Source: Salinisphaera sp002433465 (GTDB lineage: Bacteria > Pseudomonadota > Gammaproteobacteria > Nevskiales > Salinisphaeraceae). From it: a DNA stretch of 64,000 bases. Numbering within the stretch: the first letter of the stretch is position 1; each line of letters opens with the position of its first letter. The notes under the pieces were generated by a model that ran no database searches, was not told the DNA's origin, and worked only from the letters and a program-made list of their open reading frames with translations. Below, in pieces: positions 8,255 to 17,346 of the stretch. The stretch lies in assembly GCF_040361435.1 (NCBI RefSeq), contig NZ_APNL01000020.1:7392-71391 (forward strand), read 5' to 3'. The translations under genes and the position numbers were made by a program.

Positions 8255-9424
8255 TTACTCGGTATCGATATCGGACACGCGACGCAGTTCGACCTTGCCG
8301 TCGACCACTTCCGCGATCTCCACATCCACGGCCAGATTACCGCTATCGGTGATGCTCTGAACCTCATACGGGTTGTGGTTGGTCTCGACTTCTTTCAGCG
8401 CCTCGGGGATCGCCGCACGGATGGCCTTGGCATCCTCGACGGTGCCGGCCTTTTCCATGGCACGGGCGACCAGGAACATGGCGAAGTAGTTGTACGCCGT
8501 TTCCGAGGTGGGAACGCCTTCGTGGTCCTTCTTGTAGAGTTTCACGAATTCGGCGGCGCCGGGGTTGTCGGAATACACCAGCGGGGTCACACCCACCGCG
8601 CCTTCAACCGCTTCCAGACCGCCGGCCACGTTGGCCACTTCATCGATCTTGGCCTGATCCATGATCACGAAGCCGCCCTTGAAGCCCAGCTCACGCGCCT
8701 GACGCACCACCAGACCGGTCGGCTCCGATGCGCCGCCCACGAACAGCACGTCCGGGTTGGCTGCCAGCACCTTGCTTACGCCCGTATAGAAATCGGCGGA
8801 CTTGTTGTAGTCCATCGGGTTACTGGCCACGACTTCACCGCCGGCAGCTTCCCAGGCCGGCACGAACGCCTTGGTCCAGTACTTGGCGTAGTCGTGGGTG
8901 GCGTTGGCCACGGCGAGCTTCTTGCCGTAGCGATCCATCGTGAGCTTGGTAAAGGGTTTCACGTAGTCGGTGAAGTTCGGCGGAATCTTCACCGTGAGTT
9001 CGTTACCCTTTTCGGTGACCGACGGAATCGAGGTGTAGGACATCACCAGAAAGCCGTCGCGCTCGTTGAACGCCTGCAGCGCGAACGTGCCGCCGGAATG
9101 CGGCGTGAACACCACGGGCGTGCTCGACTGCTGGACCAGACGCTTGCCGTTCACCGCCGCGCGGCTGGGCGAGTACATATCGTCCAGGCTGACGATATTG
9201 ATTTCGTAGTTGGTGCCGTCGACGTCGATGCCGCCGTTGCCGTTGATCTCCTTGGCGGCCATGCGCAGGCCTTCCAGGGTGTTTTCACCGTAGAGCGCGG
9301 CGCCGCCCGACAGCGGCCCGGTGAAGCCGATATTGACCTTCTCTGCCGCATGCGCCGCGCCGGCCACGCCCATGGCCAGAGCTGTCGCCACGGCGACCCG
9401 GCGAACCGTTTTCTTGAATGTCAT
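8255..9424 (-). CDS. Periplasmic substrate-binding protein of Liv-type ABC importer 1
   Basis: A 389-residue periplasmic binding protein of the LivJ/LivK type I fold. A Sec signal peptide ends at AGAAHA near residue 27. The mature start VNIGFTGPLSGGAALYGENTLEGLRMAAKEIN is characteristic of the family. It captures the ligand for the permeases and ATPases encoded just upstream. Despite the LivJ resemblance, many relatives bind carboxylates, aromatic acids or amides, so the ligand is open. It is the last gene of the operon, after a small intercistronic hairpin, and is followed by a strong terminator. Confidence 0.93.
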   Translation of the reverse strand: MTFKKTVRRVAVATALAMGVAGAAHAAEKVNIGFTGPLSGGAALYGENTLEGLRMAAKEINGNGGIDVDGTNYEINIVSLDDMYSPSRAAVNGKRLVQQSSTPVVFTPHSGGTFALQAFNERDGFLVMSYTSIPSVTEKGNELTVKIPPNFTDYVKPFTKLTMDRYGKKLAVANATHDYAKYWTKAFVPAWEAAGGEVVASNPMDYNKSADFYTGVSKVLAANPDVLFVGGASEPTGLVVRQARELGFKGGFVIMDQAKIDEVANVAGGLEAVEGAVGVTPLVYSDNPGAAEFVKLYKKDHEGVPTSETAYNYFAMFLVARAMEKAGTVEDAKAIRAAIPEALKEVETNHNPYEVQSITDSGNLAVDVEIAEVVDGKVELRRVSDIDTE

Positions 9425-9463
9425 TCTCTATCTCCCCTCTTTTATTCGGGTTGGTTGCTAGCA

Positions 9464-9479
9464 CTCGTGGAATCACGAG
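9464..9479. promoter_or_regulatory. Intercistronic hairpin between livF and binding-protein gene
   Basis: A perfect 6-bp stem, CTCGTG (9464-9469) and CACGAG (9474-9479), with a GAAT loop in the 67-base gap between livF and the binding-protein gene. It could protect mRNA ends or set expression ratios. It lacks a T run on the transcribed strand, so it is not a normal terminator. Confidence 0.4.
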
Positions 9480-9491
9480 ATTTTGGAATTC

Positions 9492-10185
9492 CTAGGCGCC
9501 GATATAGGCCTTGCGCACCGCTTCGTTGCCGAGCATTTCTTCGCGGTCGCCCTGCATGACGAGCTTGCCGTTCTCGATTACGTACGCACGGTTGGCGATC
9601 TTGAGCGCCGCATAGGCATTCTGCTCGGCCAGCAGCACGGTCGTGCCTTCGCCATTGATCGACTTCACGGTCTCGAAGACCTGCTTGACCACCAGCGGCG
9701 CAAGGCCCAGCGACGGCTCGTCGAGCATGAGCAGCTTGGGCCGCCCCATCAGCGCACGCCCGACCGCGACCATCTGCTGCTGGCCGCCGGACAGCGAACC
9801 CGCCGGCTGGTCCTTCTTTTCTTCAAGAATCGGGAACATCGCCAGAATATGCTCGAGCGTACGGTTCATGCCGGCACGATCGCGGCGATGCACATAGCCG
9901 CCAAGGCGCAGATTCTTGAGTACCGACATGCCGGGAAACAGCTTGCGTCCTTCCGGACACTGCACCACACCCGCCTGAACCAGCGCCGAGGGCTTGCGTC
10001 CGGTGACGTCCTTGCCGTCGATGGTGATCCGGCCGGCCGCCGGCTTCATCAGCCCGCTGATGGTGTTGAACAGCGTCGTCTTGCCGGCGCCGTTGGCGCC
10101 CAGCAATACGACCAGCTCGCCGGCGTCGATTTCCAGCGACACCCCGTCTAGGGCCTTGAAACTGTCGTACTTGGCGTCGACGCCC

Positions 10186-10199
<14 letters not shown>
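9492..10199 (-). CDS. livF: ABC importer ATP-binding protein LivF (system 1)
   Basis: A 235-residue cytoplasmic ATPase of a high-affinity branched-chain-amino-acid-type importer. The Walker A GANGAGKTT lies near residue 35, the signature SLSGGQQQM near 136 and the Walker B LLMLDEPSLGLAPL near 156. All catalytic positions are intact, unlike the LivF of system 2. Its start overlaps the end of livG by 14 bases. It pairs with LivG to energise LivH/LivM. Confidence 0.94.
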
Positions 10200-10942
<743 letters not shown>

Positions 10943-10950
<8 letters not shown>

Positions 10951-11986
10951 TGTTGCGCGCCTCCGTAGCGTCGGCACTGTTCGGGTCGGACGTATCCACG
11001 CGGGATTCGCGCGTCTTGCGTGGTGCCTGACGCGCCATGCGCCGACCGCGCCAGCCCAGGAAGCTGCCGACGATGCCGCGCGGGAAGAAGATCACCAGCA
11101 GCACCAGCATCGGCCCGAACACGATCATTCGATACTCTTCGAGCGACTGCACCGCCTGGGTCAGCCAGGTCACCAGCAGCGTGCCCAGCAGCGGCCCCAT
11201 GAGCGTGCCGATACCGCCGACCAGCAGGTAGGCGATCATGTCGAAGGTATGGATGAAGTTCGCTTCTTCCGGGCCGATGAAGCGCACCACGCCGGCGTAC
11301 AGCCCACCGGCCGCCGCGGCATAGACGGTGGAAATCACGAAGGCCAGAATCTTGTTGCGCATCAGGTTGATGCCCAGCGACTGGGCCAGATCGTCACTGA
11401 TACGAATAGCGCGAAAGGTTCGGCCGAGCAGCGATTCGGAAATACGGCGCGTCAGCCAGATCGCCAGCGCCAGGAAGGCCAGCACCAGATAGTAGAACGG
11501 GATCGTCTGGGTGAAATCGACCAGGCCGAAACCTTCCGGCGGGGCGATATTGATGATGCCCAGCGAGCCGTGGGTGAGTGCCTCCCACTTGTCGATCATC
11601 AGATAGATGATGTAGCCGACACACAGCGTGAAGATGGCGAAATAGTGCTCCTTGAGCCGCAGCGACACGATACCCACCACGAACCCGAACACCGCGCCGA
11701 ACAGCCCGGCCGCGGCGAACGCCGGCCAGAACGGCCAGCCGTGATCGACGGTCAGAATGGCCACGACATAGGCGCCAATCGCAAAGAAGCCGCCGTGGGC
11801 CAGATTGAGCTGGCCGCAGTAGCCGGTGATGATGTTCATGCCGTAGACGGCGATCGCCCAGATGAAGGCCAGCGCCATCACATAGATGTGGTACTCGTTA
11901 TCGGTGACCAGCGGAAAGACGACCGCCAAGGCCAGCAGCAGCCAGCGCATGGTCGAGCCGAGCAGAAAATCGATTGCACGGTTCAT
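10943..11986 (-). CDS. livM: ABC importer permease LivM (system 1)
   Basis: A 347-residue inner-membrane permease with about ten hydrophobic segments. The LivM-type block is ITGYCGQLNLAHGGFFAIGAY near residue 54, and the EAA-like region is FRAIRISDDLAQSLGIN. A basic cytoplasmic tail of about 35 residues follows the last membrane segment. The start codon coincides with the last base of livH (11986), showing tight coupling. It forms the translocation pore with LivH. Confidence 0.93.
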
Positions 11987-12849
11987 TAGCGCACCCCCTT
12001 GGTGAACAGGCCGGTCGGCTTGATCGACAGGATCACGACCAGAAGCACGAAGGCGATGACGTCCTTGTAGGTGCTCGACAGATAGAAGCCGCCAAGCGCT
12101 TCGGAAAAGCCGATGATCAGACCGCCGATGATCGCGCCCGGAATACTGCCCATGCCGCCCAGAATGATGATCACGAAGGCCTTGAGCAGCACCAGATGGC
12201 CCATGGCCGGATAGACCAGATTGATGGGCGCGAACAGCCCGGCGGCGACCGCGGCCAGCGCGCCGGCGATGGCGAAGGTCATCATCGCAACGCGGTTGGC
12301 ATCGATACCCACCAGGAATGCGCCTTCACGATTCTGGGCCATGGCGACGATGGTCGCGCCGGTCATGGTCTTTTTGAGATACAGATGCAGCGCACCCATG
12401 AGCGAAAACGCACCGACGATGATCAGCAGCCGCTGCGCAGGCAGCGTCAGGCCGCCGATCTGCAGAATCTGGTTATAGGGCGATGCAATACGGCGGAAGT
12501 CCGCACCCCAGTACATCTGCACCACTGCCTCGAGAAACAGCAGGATGCCGATCGCCGCAATCTTGTCGTGGATCGGCGGCGCGTTGCGAAGCGGATGAAA
12601 CACCAGCCTTTCGCAGATCACCGACATGGCGGCCACCACCACTGCGGCGGCGGCGATTGCGACCCAGTAGTTCAGGCCCAGGTCGGCCATGGTGAAATAA
12701 CAGACGTAGGCGCCAACCATGTACAGCGCGCCGTGGGCGAAGTTGGGCACGTGCAGGATGCCGTAAACCAGCGTCAGCCCCAGGGCGACGAGCCCGTAGA
12801 TGCTGCCGAGCGTCAGGCCGTTTAGAACCTGCTGAAGGAACAAATCCAA
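11986..12849 (-). CDS. livH: ABC importer permease LivH (system 1), TTG start
   Basis: A 287-residue permease with about eight to nine membrane segments. It shows the LivH opening LNGLTLGSIYGLVALGLTLVYGILHVPNFAHGALYMVGAY and the cytoplasmic loop QNREGAFLVGIDANRVA. There is no in-frame ATG near the beginning. An in-frame TAG lies five codons upstream, and AGGGAG precedes a TTG at 12849, so TTG is taken as the start. It is the first transporter gene of the operon that runs down to the terminator at 8204. Confidence 0.92.
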   Translation of the reverse strand: MDLFLQQVLNGLTLGSIYGLVALGLTLVYGILHVPNFAHGALYMVGAYVCYFTMADLGLNYWVAIAAAAVVVAAMSVICERLVFHPLRNAPPIHDKIAAIGILLFLEAVVQMYWGADFRRIASPYNQILQIGGLTLPAQRLLIIVGAFSLMGALHLYLKKTMTGATIVAMAQNREGAFLVGIDANRVAMMTFAIAGALAAVAAGLFAPINLVYPAMGHLVLLKAFVIIILGGMGSIPGAIIGGLIIGFSEALGGFYLSSTYKDVIAFVLLVVILSIKPTGLFTKGVR

Positions 12850-12923
12850 GACGGTCTCTCCCTATTGAGCGAACGAAGGGCAAAAGCCGTACACGGCGAA
12901 CACGCCGGGCACGAAGAACAGAA

Positions 12924-13085
12924 TCAAACCGGCGCTACGCACGACGGCCAGACCAAACCGGCAACAACAAAGGGAGGGTATACAGCGCAGCCTTGCCCCG
13001 GCACGAAGTTCGGCTGGGCTGGGCCATGCATTGCTGACCGACACAGGCGTATCGGCAACCGCGCATCGATCCGACGATCGCTCAT
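12924..13085 (-). CDS. Possible 53-codon leader ORF before livH
   Basis: An ATG at 13085 stands behind an almost ideal GGAGGAG ribosome site, between the operator at 13224 and the livH start at 12849. The predicted 53-residue product, beginning MSDRRIDARL and ending CVAPV, has no domain I recognise and a composition close to random for this GC content. It could be a translated leader that affects livH, or the remnant start of a lost first gene. The ribosome site is the only real support. Confidence 0.25.
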   Translation of the reverse strand: MSDRRIDARLPIRLCRSAMHGPAQPNFVPGQGCAVYPPFVVAGLVWPSCVAPV

Positions 13086-13223
13086 GCGGTGATCTCCTCC
13101 GGTTGTATTTGCCGAATGTCCGGTAGCGTTTTTTTGTTTGCGATCTGGGTCGCGTGCCCCGGCGGCATTTTTCTTTTCTACGGCTCAAAGCTGCCACGCC
13201 CGCACAGCCCCGTCAACAGCTTA

Positions 13224-13240
13224 GTGAAACCCCGTTTCAC
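13224..13240. promoter_or_regulatory. PsrA-like operator GTGAAACCCCGTTTCAC
   Basis: A perfect inverted repeat with 7-bp arms and a CCC spacer, about 375 bases upstream of livH and 139 bases upstream of the possible leader ORF. It has the same core as the boxes at 3546 and 18792. Confidence 0.55.
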
Positions 13241-13326
13241 TTGACTGATACAGCAATCGAATACGCCCAAACGTATGAAAGTGGCGATAAAAACCGCAAA
13301 CGCTTTACGCGTGTGGCCTTGACGAT

Positions 13327-13336
13327 CGAACGTTCG
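13327..13336. promoter_or_regulatory. Palindrome CGAACGTTCG
   Basis: A perfect 10-bp palindrome sharing the GAACG half-site and CGTTC partner of the shared operator but without the central AT. It may be a weaker site for the same regulator. Confidence 0.3.
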
Positions 13337-13529
13337 TCCGATGGCTGTTCGTACCGATCTTCAGGGTTAGGACGAAAGCAGCACAATCCCGACCACCGCA
13401 TCGCTCGCCACAGCGCCTGCCGGGCCGATACCGCGCAATCGGCGCGCAACGAAGTCGATTGGCTGGCCCAGCGGGCATGCACTCACGGCCGCACGCACAG
13501 CGCAAGACGATACCCGTTACGCCCGGCGA

Positions 13530-14237
13530 TCAAACCTCCAACCACTCCCGCCGCACGCTGTCGTCGGCCTCCAGGTCGGCCGGCGTGCCTTCGAACACGA
13601 TCCGGCCGTGGCCCATCACATAGACCCGATGCGACACCCGCATGGCGATACTCAAACGCTGTTCGACCAGCAGCACGGAAATGCCCTTGTCGGCGATCGC
13701 GAGCAGAAAGTCGCCCACCTGGGAGACAATCTGCGGTGCCAGCCCCTCGGTGGGCTCGTCGATCATGATCAGCTTGGGGTCGCCCATCAGCGTGCGACAC
13801 ATGGTCAGCATCTGTTGCTCGCCGCCGGAGAGCAGATCCGCCTTCACATCGGCGCGCTCGGACAGGCGCGGGAACAGTTCGTAGGCATCCTGTAGCGACC
13901 AGCCGGTTTTCGCGCCCACCTTCTTGACCCCCATTTCGAGGTTTTCCTTGGTGGTGAGCCCGGAAAAGATCAGCCGATCTTCCGGCACGTAGCCGATACC
14001 GCGGCGCGCCACCTGGTGCGACTTGAGCCCGGCTACCGATTCACCATCGAACTCGATCGTGCCGTGCGGCGCGACCAGGCCCATGATTGCCTTGCAGGTG
14101 GTTGAGCGGCCCACGCCGTTCCGCCCGAGCAGGCTCACGATCTCGCCGCGGCCCACCTTGAAATCCACCCCCTGGAGGACGTGGCTCTTGCCGTAATAGG
14201 CATGCAAATCCTTGACTTCCAGCATATTCGCACTCAT
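13530..14237 (-). CDS. livF: ABC importer ATP-binding protein LivF (system 2), Walker A Lys replaced by Arg
   Basis: A 235-residue LivF. Its P-loop reads GRNGVGRST near residues 40-48: the usually invariant lysine is an arginine (codon CGC on the coding strand). The rest of the ATPase is conserved: signature LLSGGEQQML, Walker B KLIMIDEPTEGLAPQ, H-loop region LLVEQRLSIAMRVSHRVYVM. Arginine here normally lowers ATP hydrolysis, so this subunit could be a non-equivalent site beside a normal LivG. I recall some LivF proteins with GRST loops, so it may be a subfamily trait. The start overlaps the livG stop (GTG 14240 or ATG 14237). Confidence 0.92.
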   Translation of the reverse strand: MSANMLEVKDLHAYYGKSHVLQGVDFKVGRGEIVSLLGRNGVGRSTTCKAIMGLVAPHGTIEFDGESVAGLKSHQVARRGIGYVPEDRLIFSGLTTKENLEMGVKKVGAKTGWSLQDAYELFPRLSERADVKADLLSGGEQQMLTMCRTLMGDPKLIMIDEPTEGLAPQIVSQVGDFLLAIADKGISVLLVEQRLSIAMRVSHRVYVMGHGRIVFEGTPADLEADDSVRREWLEV

Positions 14238-14239
14238 CA

Positions 14240-14986
14240 CTAATGCGCCTCGCCCAGATAGGCTTCCTGAACCGCCGCGTTGGCGCGGATGGCTTCTGGC
14301 GTATCGCTGGCGATAATCTGCCCGTAAACGAGCACGCTGATGCGATCAGCCAGTTCGAATACCACCCCCATATCGTGCTCGACCATGAGCAGCGTCTTGT
14401 CCTGGGTGACTTCGCTGATCATCGCCATCGTATGGTCGCGCTCGGCCAGGCCCATGCCCGCCGTGGGTTCGTCCAGCAGAATCACGTCCGCGCCGCCGGC
14501 AATGGTGGTCCCGATTTCCAGGGTGCGTTGCTCGGCATAGGTCAGCAGCGAGGCCGGCACATCGCGGCGCGCCGACAGACCCAGCCGTTCCAGCCATTGT
14601 TCGGCGGCCTCGTTGAGTGCAGCCTGGCGGCCAACCAGATGCCAGAACGAGTACTTGTAGCCCTGGGCCCAGAGCAGCGAGCAGCGCAGGTTTTCGAACA
14701 CGGTCATGTTCTGGAACAGGTTGGTGATCTGAAAACTGCGGCTGAGCCCGCGCCGGTTGATCTGATGCGGCGCCAACCCGCTGATGCGCTTGCCGTGCAG
14801 CGCGATCTCGCCTTCGCTCGGGGTATAGCGACCGCTGATCAGGTTGAACAAGGTGGACTTGCCGGCCCCGTTCGGTCCGATGATGGCATGCCGCTCCCCC
14901 GGGGCCACGGCCAGATCCACGCCGCGAATGATCGGCGTTTCGCCAAAACGCTTGTGCACGTTCGCCAGTTTGAGTGCATCGCTCAT
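14240..14986 (-). CDS. livG: ABC importer ATP-binding protein LivG (system 2)
   Basis: A 248-residue ATPase with intact Walker A GPNGAGKST (about residues 38-46), the Q-loop region LSRSFQITNLFQNM, a signature-like SLLTYAEQRTLEIG and Walker B VILLDEPTAGMGLAERD. The LTYAEQ replacement of LSGGQ is usual in this branch. It carries the canonical ATPase site that must compensate for the altered P-loop of its partner LivF. Its ATG overlaps the stop of livM by four bases; upstream in-frame sequence lies within livM. Confidence 0.94.
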   Translation of the reverse strand: MSDALKLANVHKRFGETPIIRGVDLAVAPGERHAIIGPNGAGKSTLFNLISGRYTPSEGEIALHGKRISGLAPHQINRRGLSRSFQITNLFQNMTVFENLRCSLLWAQGYKYSFWHLVGRQAALNEAAEQWLERLGLSARRDVPASLLTYAEQRTLEIGTTIAGGADVILLDEPTAGMGLAERDHTMAMISEVTQDKTLLMVEHDMGVVFELADRISVLVYGQIIASDTPEAIRANAAVQEAYLGEAH

Positions 14987-16263
14987 GTTTTCGCTCCCGT
15001 GGCCTGCATCGATCGGTTCACCCCGGCCCAGCGGGCACGCACTACGCGGGCCGTCGCGAGCACGCCGGCGATGCCCACCGCCAGGCCCAGCAGTGCCACC
15101 AGCCACGACCACAGGCTCGTGGCGTTGATCTGCATATAGAACAGCTCGATCGGGCTGGACGGGTCATAGGCCAGCGATAGCTGGTAGCCCATCTCGACCA
15201 CCGCAACCAAACCGGCGATCGCCAGCAGTGCCGGCAGCAGAACCAGCAGATAGGACGGCAAGAGCCGCCAGAGCAAGCCCGCACGCCAGGGCGCGGCATG
15301 GGCATAGATCACGCCGGCAATCCCGCCCGGCGCATACATCACCATGAACACGAACATGAGCCCGAAATAAAGGATCCAGCCTTCCGAGAAACCACTCAGC
15401 GCGGTATGCATATAGGTCACCAGCACCGCGCCGATGATCGGCCCGAAGAACAGACCCACCCCGCCGATGAACGTCATCAGCAGCACAGCCCCCGACTGCA
15501 CCAGCCCCACGTTGGGCGCGGTCATGATCTCGAACATGATCGCGAACAGACCGCCCGCGATACCGGCAAAGAAGCCCGACAGCGAGAACTGGATGAAGCG
15601 AGCGATAGTGGTGTTGTAACCCACGAACTGGGCACGCTCGGGGTTGTCGCGTACCGCGTTGGAGATACGGCCCAGCGGCGTCTTGGTCAACAGATACATC
15701 GCCACCGCAGCAATCACCGTCCATGCCCCGATCAGGTAATAGACCTCGATCGACGGCCCGTAGCTGAAGCCGAACAGGGTGACGTCGGTCACGCGATTGC
15801 CGGAGATGCCGCTTTCACCGCCAAAGAAGTCGGTGAACATGTTGGCGCTGGACTCGACCATGGAGCCGATGCCCAGCGTGATCATGGCGAACGTCACGCC
15901 GGCCCGGCGGGTCGAGATCGAGCCAAAGATGATGCCGAAGGCCAGCCCGCCAACGCCGCCAACCAGCGGCATCAGCTCCAGCGGAAACTGCCAGACCTCG
16001 TCATTGACCGCCCGGATCGCATGCAGGGTGAAGAACCCGCCCAGGCCGAAATACACCGCATGCCCGAAGGAGAGCATGCCCGCCTGGCCCAGGAGCATGT
16101 TGTAGGACAGCGCGAAGATGATGAACACGCCCATCTGGCTCATCATCGAAATCGAGCTGCTCGAGGTGAAGATATAGGGCAGTACGACGATGACCAGCGC
16201 AAACAGCGCCCAGACGCCGATATGCCATAAAAGCGCCGTGCGCGAAGATTGGGAATGACTCAT
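14983..16263 (-). CDS. livM: ABC importer permease LivM (system 2)
   Basis: A 426-residue permease, longer than usual LivM (about 330-360). The conserved LLGQAGMLSFGHAVYFGLGGFF and RISNAVRDNPERAQFVGYNT blocks are present. After the normal core comes an extra C-terminal stretch of about 90 residues with two more hydrophobic segments (LLPSYLLVLLPALLAIAG and WLVALLGLAVGIAGVLA) separated by a periplasm-like loop. It starts by overlapping the end of livH. The extension may be specific to the substrate class. Confidence 0.92.
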   Translation of the reverse strand: MSHSQSSRTALLWHIGVWALFALVIVVLPYIFTSSSSISMMSQMGVFIIFALSYNMLLGQAGMLSFGHAVYFGLGGFFTLHAIRAVNDEVWQFPLELMPLVGGVGGLAFGIIFGSISTRRAGVTFAMITLGIGSMVESSANMFTDFFGGESGISGNRVTDVTLFGFSYGPSIEVYYLIGAWTVIAAVAMYLLTKTPLGRISNAVRDNPERAQFVGYNTTIARFIQFSLSGFFAGIAGGLFAIMFEIMTAPNVGLVQSGAVLLMTFIGGVGLFFGPIIGAVLVTYMHTALSGFSEGWILYFGLMFVFMVMYAPGGIAGVIYAHAAPWRAGLLWRLLPSYLLVLLPALLAIAGLVAVVEMGYQLSLAYDPSSPIELFYMQINATSLWSWLVALLGLAVGIAGVLATARVVRARWAGVNRSMQATGAKT

Positions 16264-17210
16264 GACTCGCGCGCCCCCATCAGCCCACGCGGGCGAAAGA
16301 TCAGAATCAGCACCATCATCAGATAGGGCAGCATCTGGCCGATACGCGACAGATCGATATGGGCCAGCCCACCGGCGATGTTTGCACCGTCAAGCCCCAG
16401 CCCGACCGCAGCCAGCAGATCGGCAATGGAATAGTTCAGGCTTACGGCAAAGGTCGTCACCAGGCCGATGATCAGCGAGGCCGCAAGCGCGCCGCCGAGC
16501 GATCCCAGACCGCCGAATACGACCACCACGAACACGATCGGCCCCATGGAAAACGCCATGCCCGGTTCGGTGATGTAGTAGTTGCCGGCCATCACCCCGG
16601 CCAGCCCCGCCAGGCCGGTACCGAAGGCGAATACCAGCGTAAAGATACGCGGCACGTCGTGCCCGAGCGCGCCCACCATTTCGGGATGCGATAGCGCTGC
16701 ACGAATGATCATGCCCACACGCGTACGCACCAGCAGCAGATAAATGGCCGCGAACATGGCGATGGCAACGAACAGGATGAACGCGCGATAAGCCGGGAAG
16801 CTGGTACCGAACAGCGTGAACAGGGTGAAATCGAGCGACGGCGGAATGGCGTAGTTGACCGGGATCTGGCCCCAGATCAGCACCACCAGCTCATCGATGA
16901 CGTAGACCAGGCCAAAGGTCAGCAGCAGTTCAGCCACATGCCCATGCTTGTGCACGTTGCGCAGGCCGAAGCGCTCGGTAAGCGCGCCGAGAAACCCCAC
17001 GAACAGGGGCGCGAGAATCAGCGCCACCCAGAAATTGGTATACGAGCTGATCGTATAGGCGCAGTAGGCGCCAAGCATGTAAAAGCTGGCATGGGCGAAG
17101 TTGAGCACGCCCATCATGCCGAAGATCAGCGTCAGGCCGCTGGCCAGCATGAACAGCAACATGCCGTAGAGCAGGCCGTTCAAGACCGAAAAAACAATGG
17201 ATTCGAGCAT
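16260..17210 (-). CDS. livH: ABC importer permease LivH (system 2)
   Basis: A 316-residue permease beginning MLESIVFSVLNGLLYGMLLFMLASGLTLIFG, with the LivH block GVLNFAHASFYMLGAY and about eight membrane segments. ATG 17210 is taken. A GTG at 17255 in the same frame would add 15 residues not typical of the family. It lies 136 bases downstream of the binding-protein gene, separated by two strong hairpins. Confidence 0.91.
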   Translation of the reverse strand: MLESIVFSVLNGLLYGMLLFMLASGLTLIFGMMGVLNFAHASFYMLGAYCAYTISSYTNFWVALILAPLFVGFLGALTERFGLRNVHKHGHVAELLLTFGLVYVIDELVVLIWGQIPVNYAIPPSLDFTLFTLFGTSFPAYRAFILFVAIAMFAAIYLLLVRTRVGMIIRAALSHPEMVGALGHDVPRIFTLVFAFGTGLAGLAGVMAGNYYITEPGMAFSMGPIVFVVVVFGGLGSLGGALAASLIIGLVTTFAVSLNYSIADLLAAVGLGLDGANIAGGLAHIDLSRIGQMLPYLMMVLILIFRPRGLMGARES

Positions 17211-17261
17211 CACCGGGGACCCCGCGACGGCGAAATGGGAGAGCGTCGGGCGCACGAGGCA

Positions 17262-17324
17262 CCCGGCGCTTGCGCCGGGGCCCCGCCACCGTCATGCCGG
17301 CCGGCTGCAACCGCACCGGCCGGC
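17262..17324. repeat. Two GC-rich hairpins between binding-protein gene and livH (system 2)
   Basis: Hairpin 1 pairs CCCGGCGC (17262-17269) with GCGCCGGG (17272-17279). Hairpin 2 pairs GCCGGCCGG (17296-17304) with CCGGCCGGC (17316-17324). Neither is followed by a T run. Structures at this place after a binding-protein gene commonly stabilise the upstream mRNA so that binding protein is made in excess; that role is inferred here. Confidence 0.6.
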
Positions 17325-17346
17325 GATCAAGCGTGATCGCAGTTGA

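Larger units (their letters stand above)
12850..13529. other. Upstream control region of Liv operon 1
   Basis: A 680-base gap between livH of system 1 and the end of livF of system 2, both on the minus strand. It holds a PsrA-like box at 13224-13240, a CGAACGTTCG palindrome at 13327-13336 and a possible short leader ORF at 12924-13085. No other coding signal is convincing. Confidence 0.5.
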
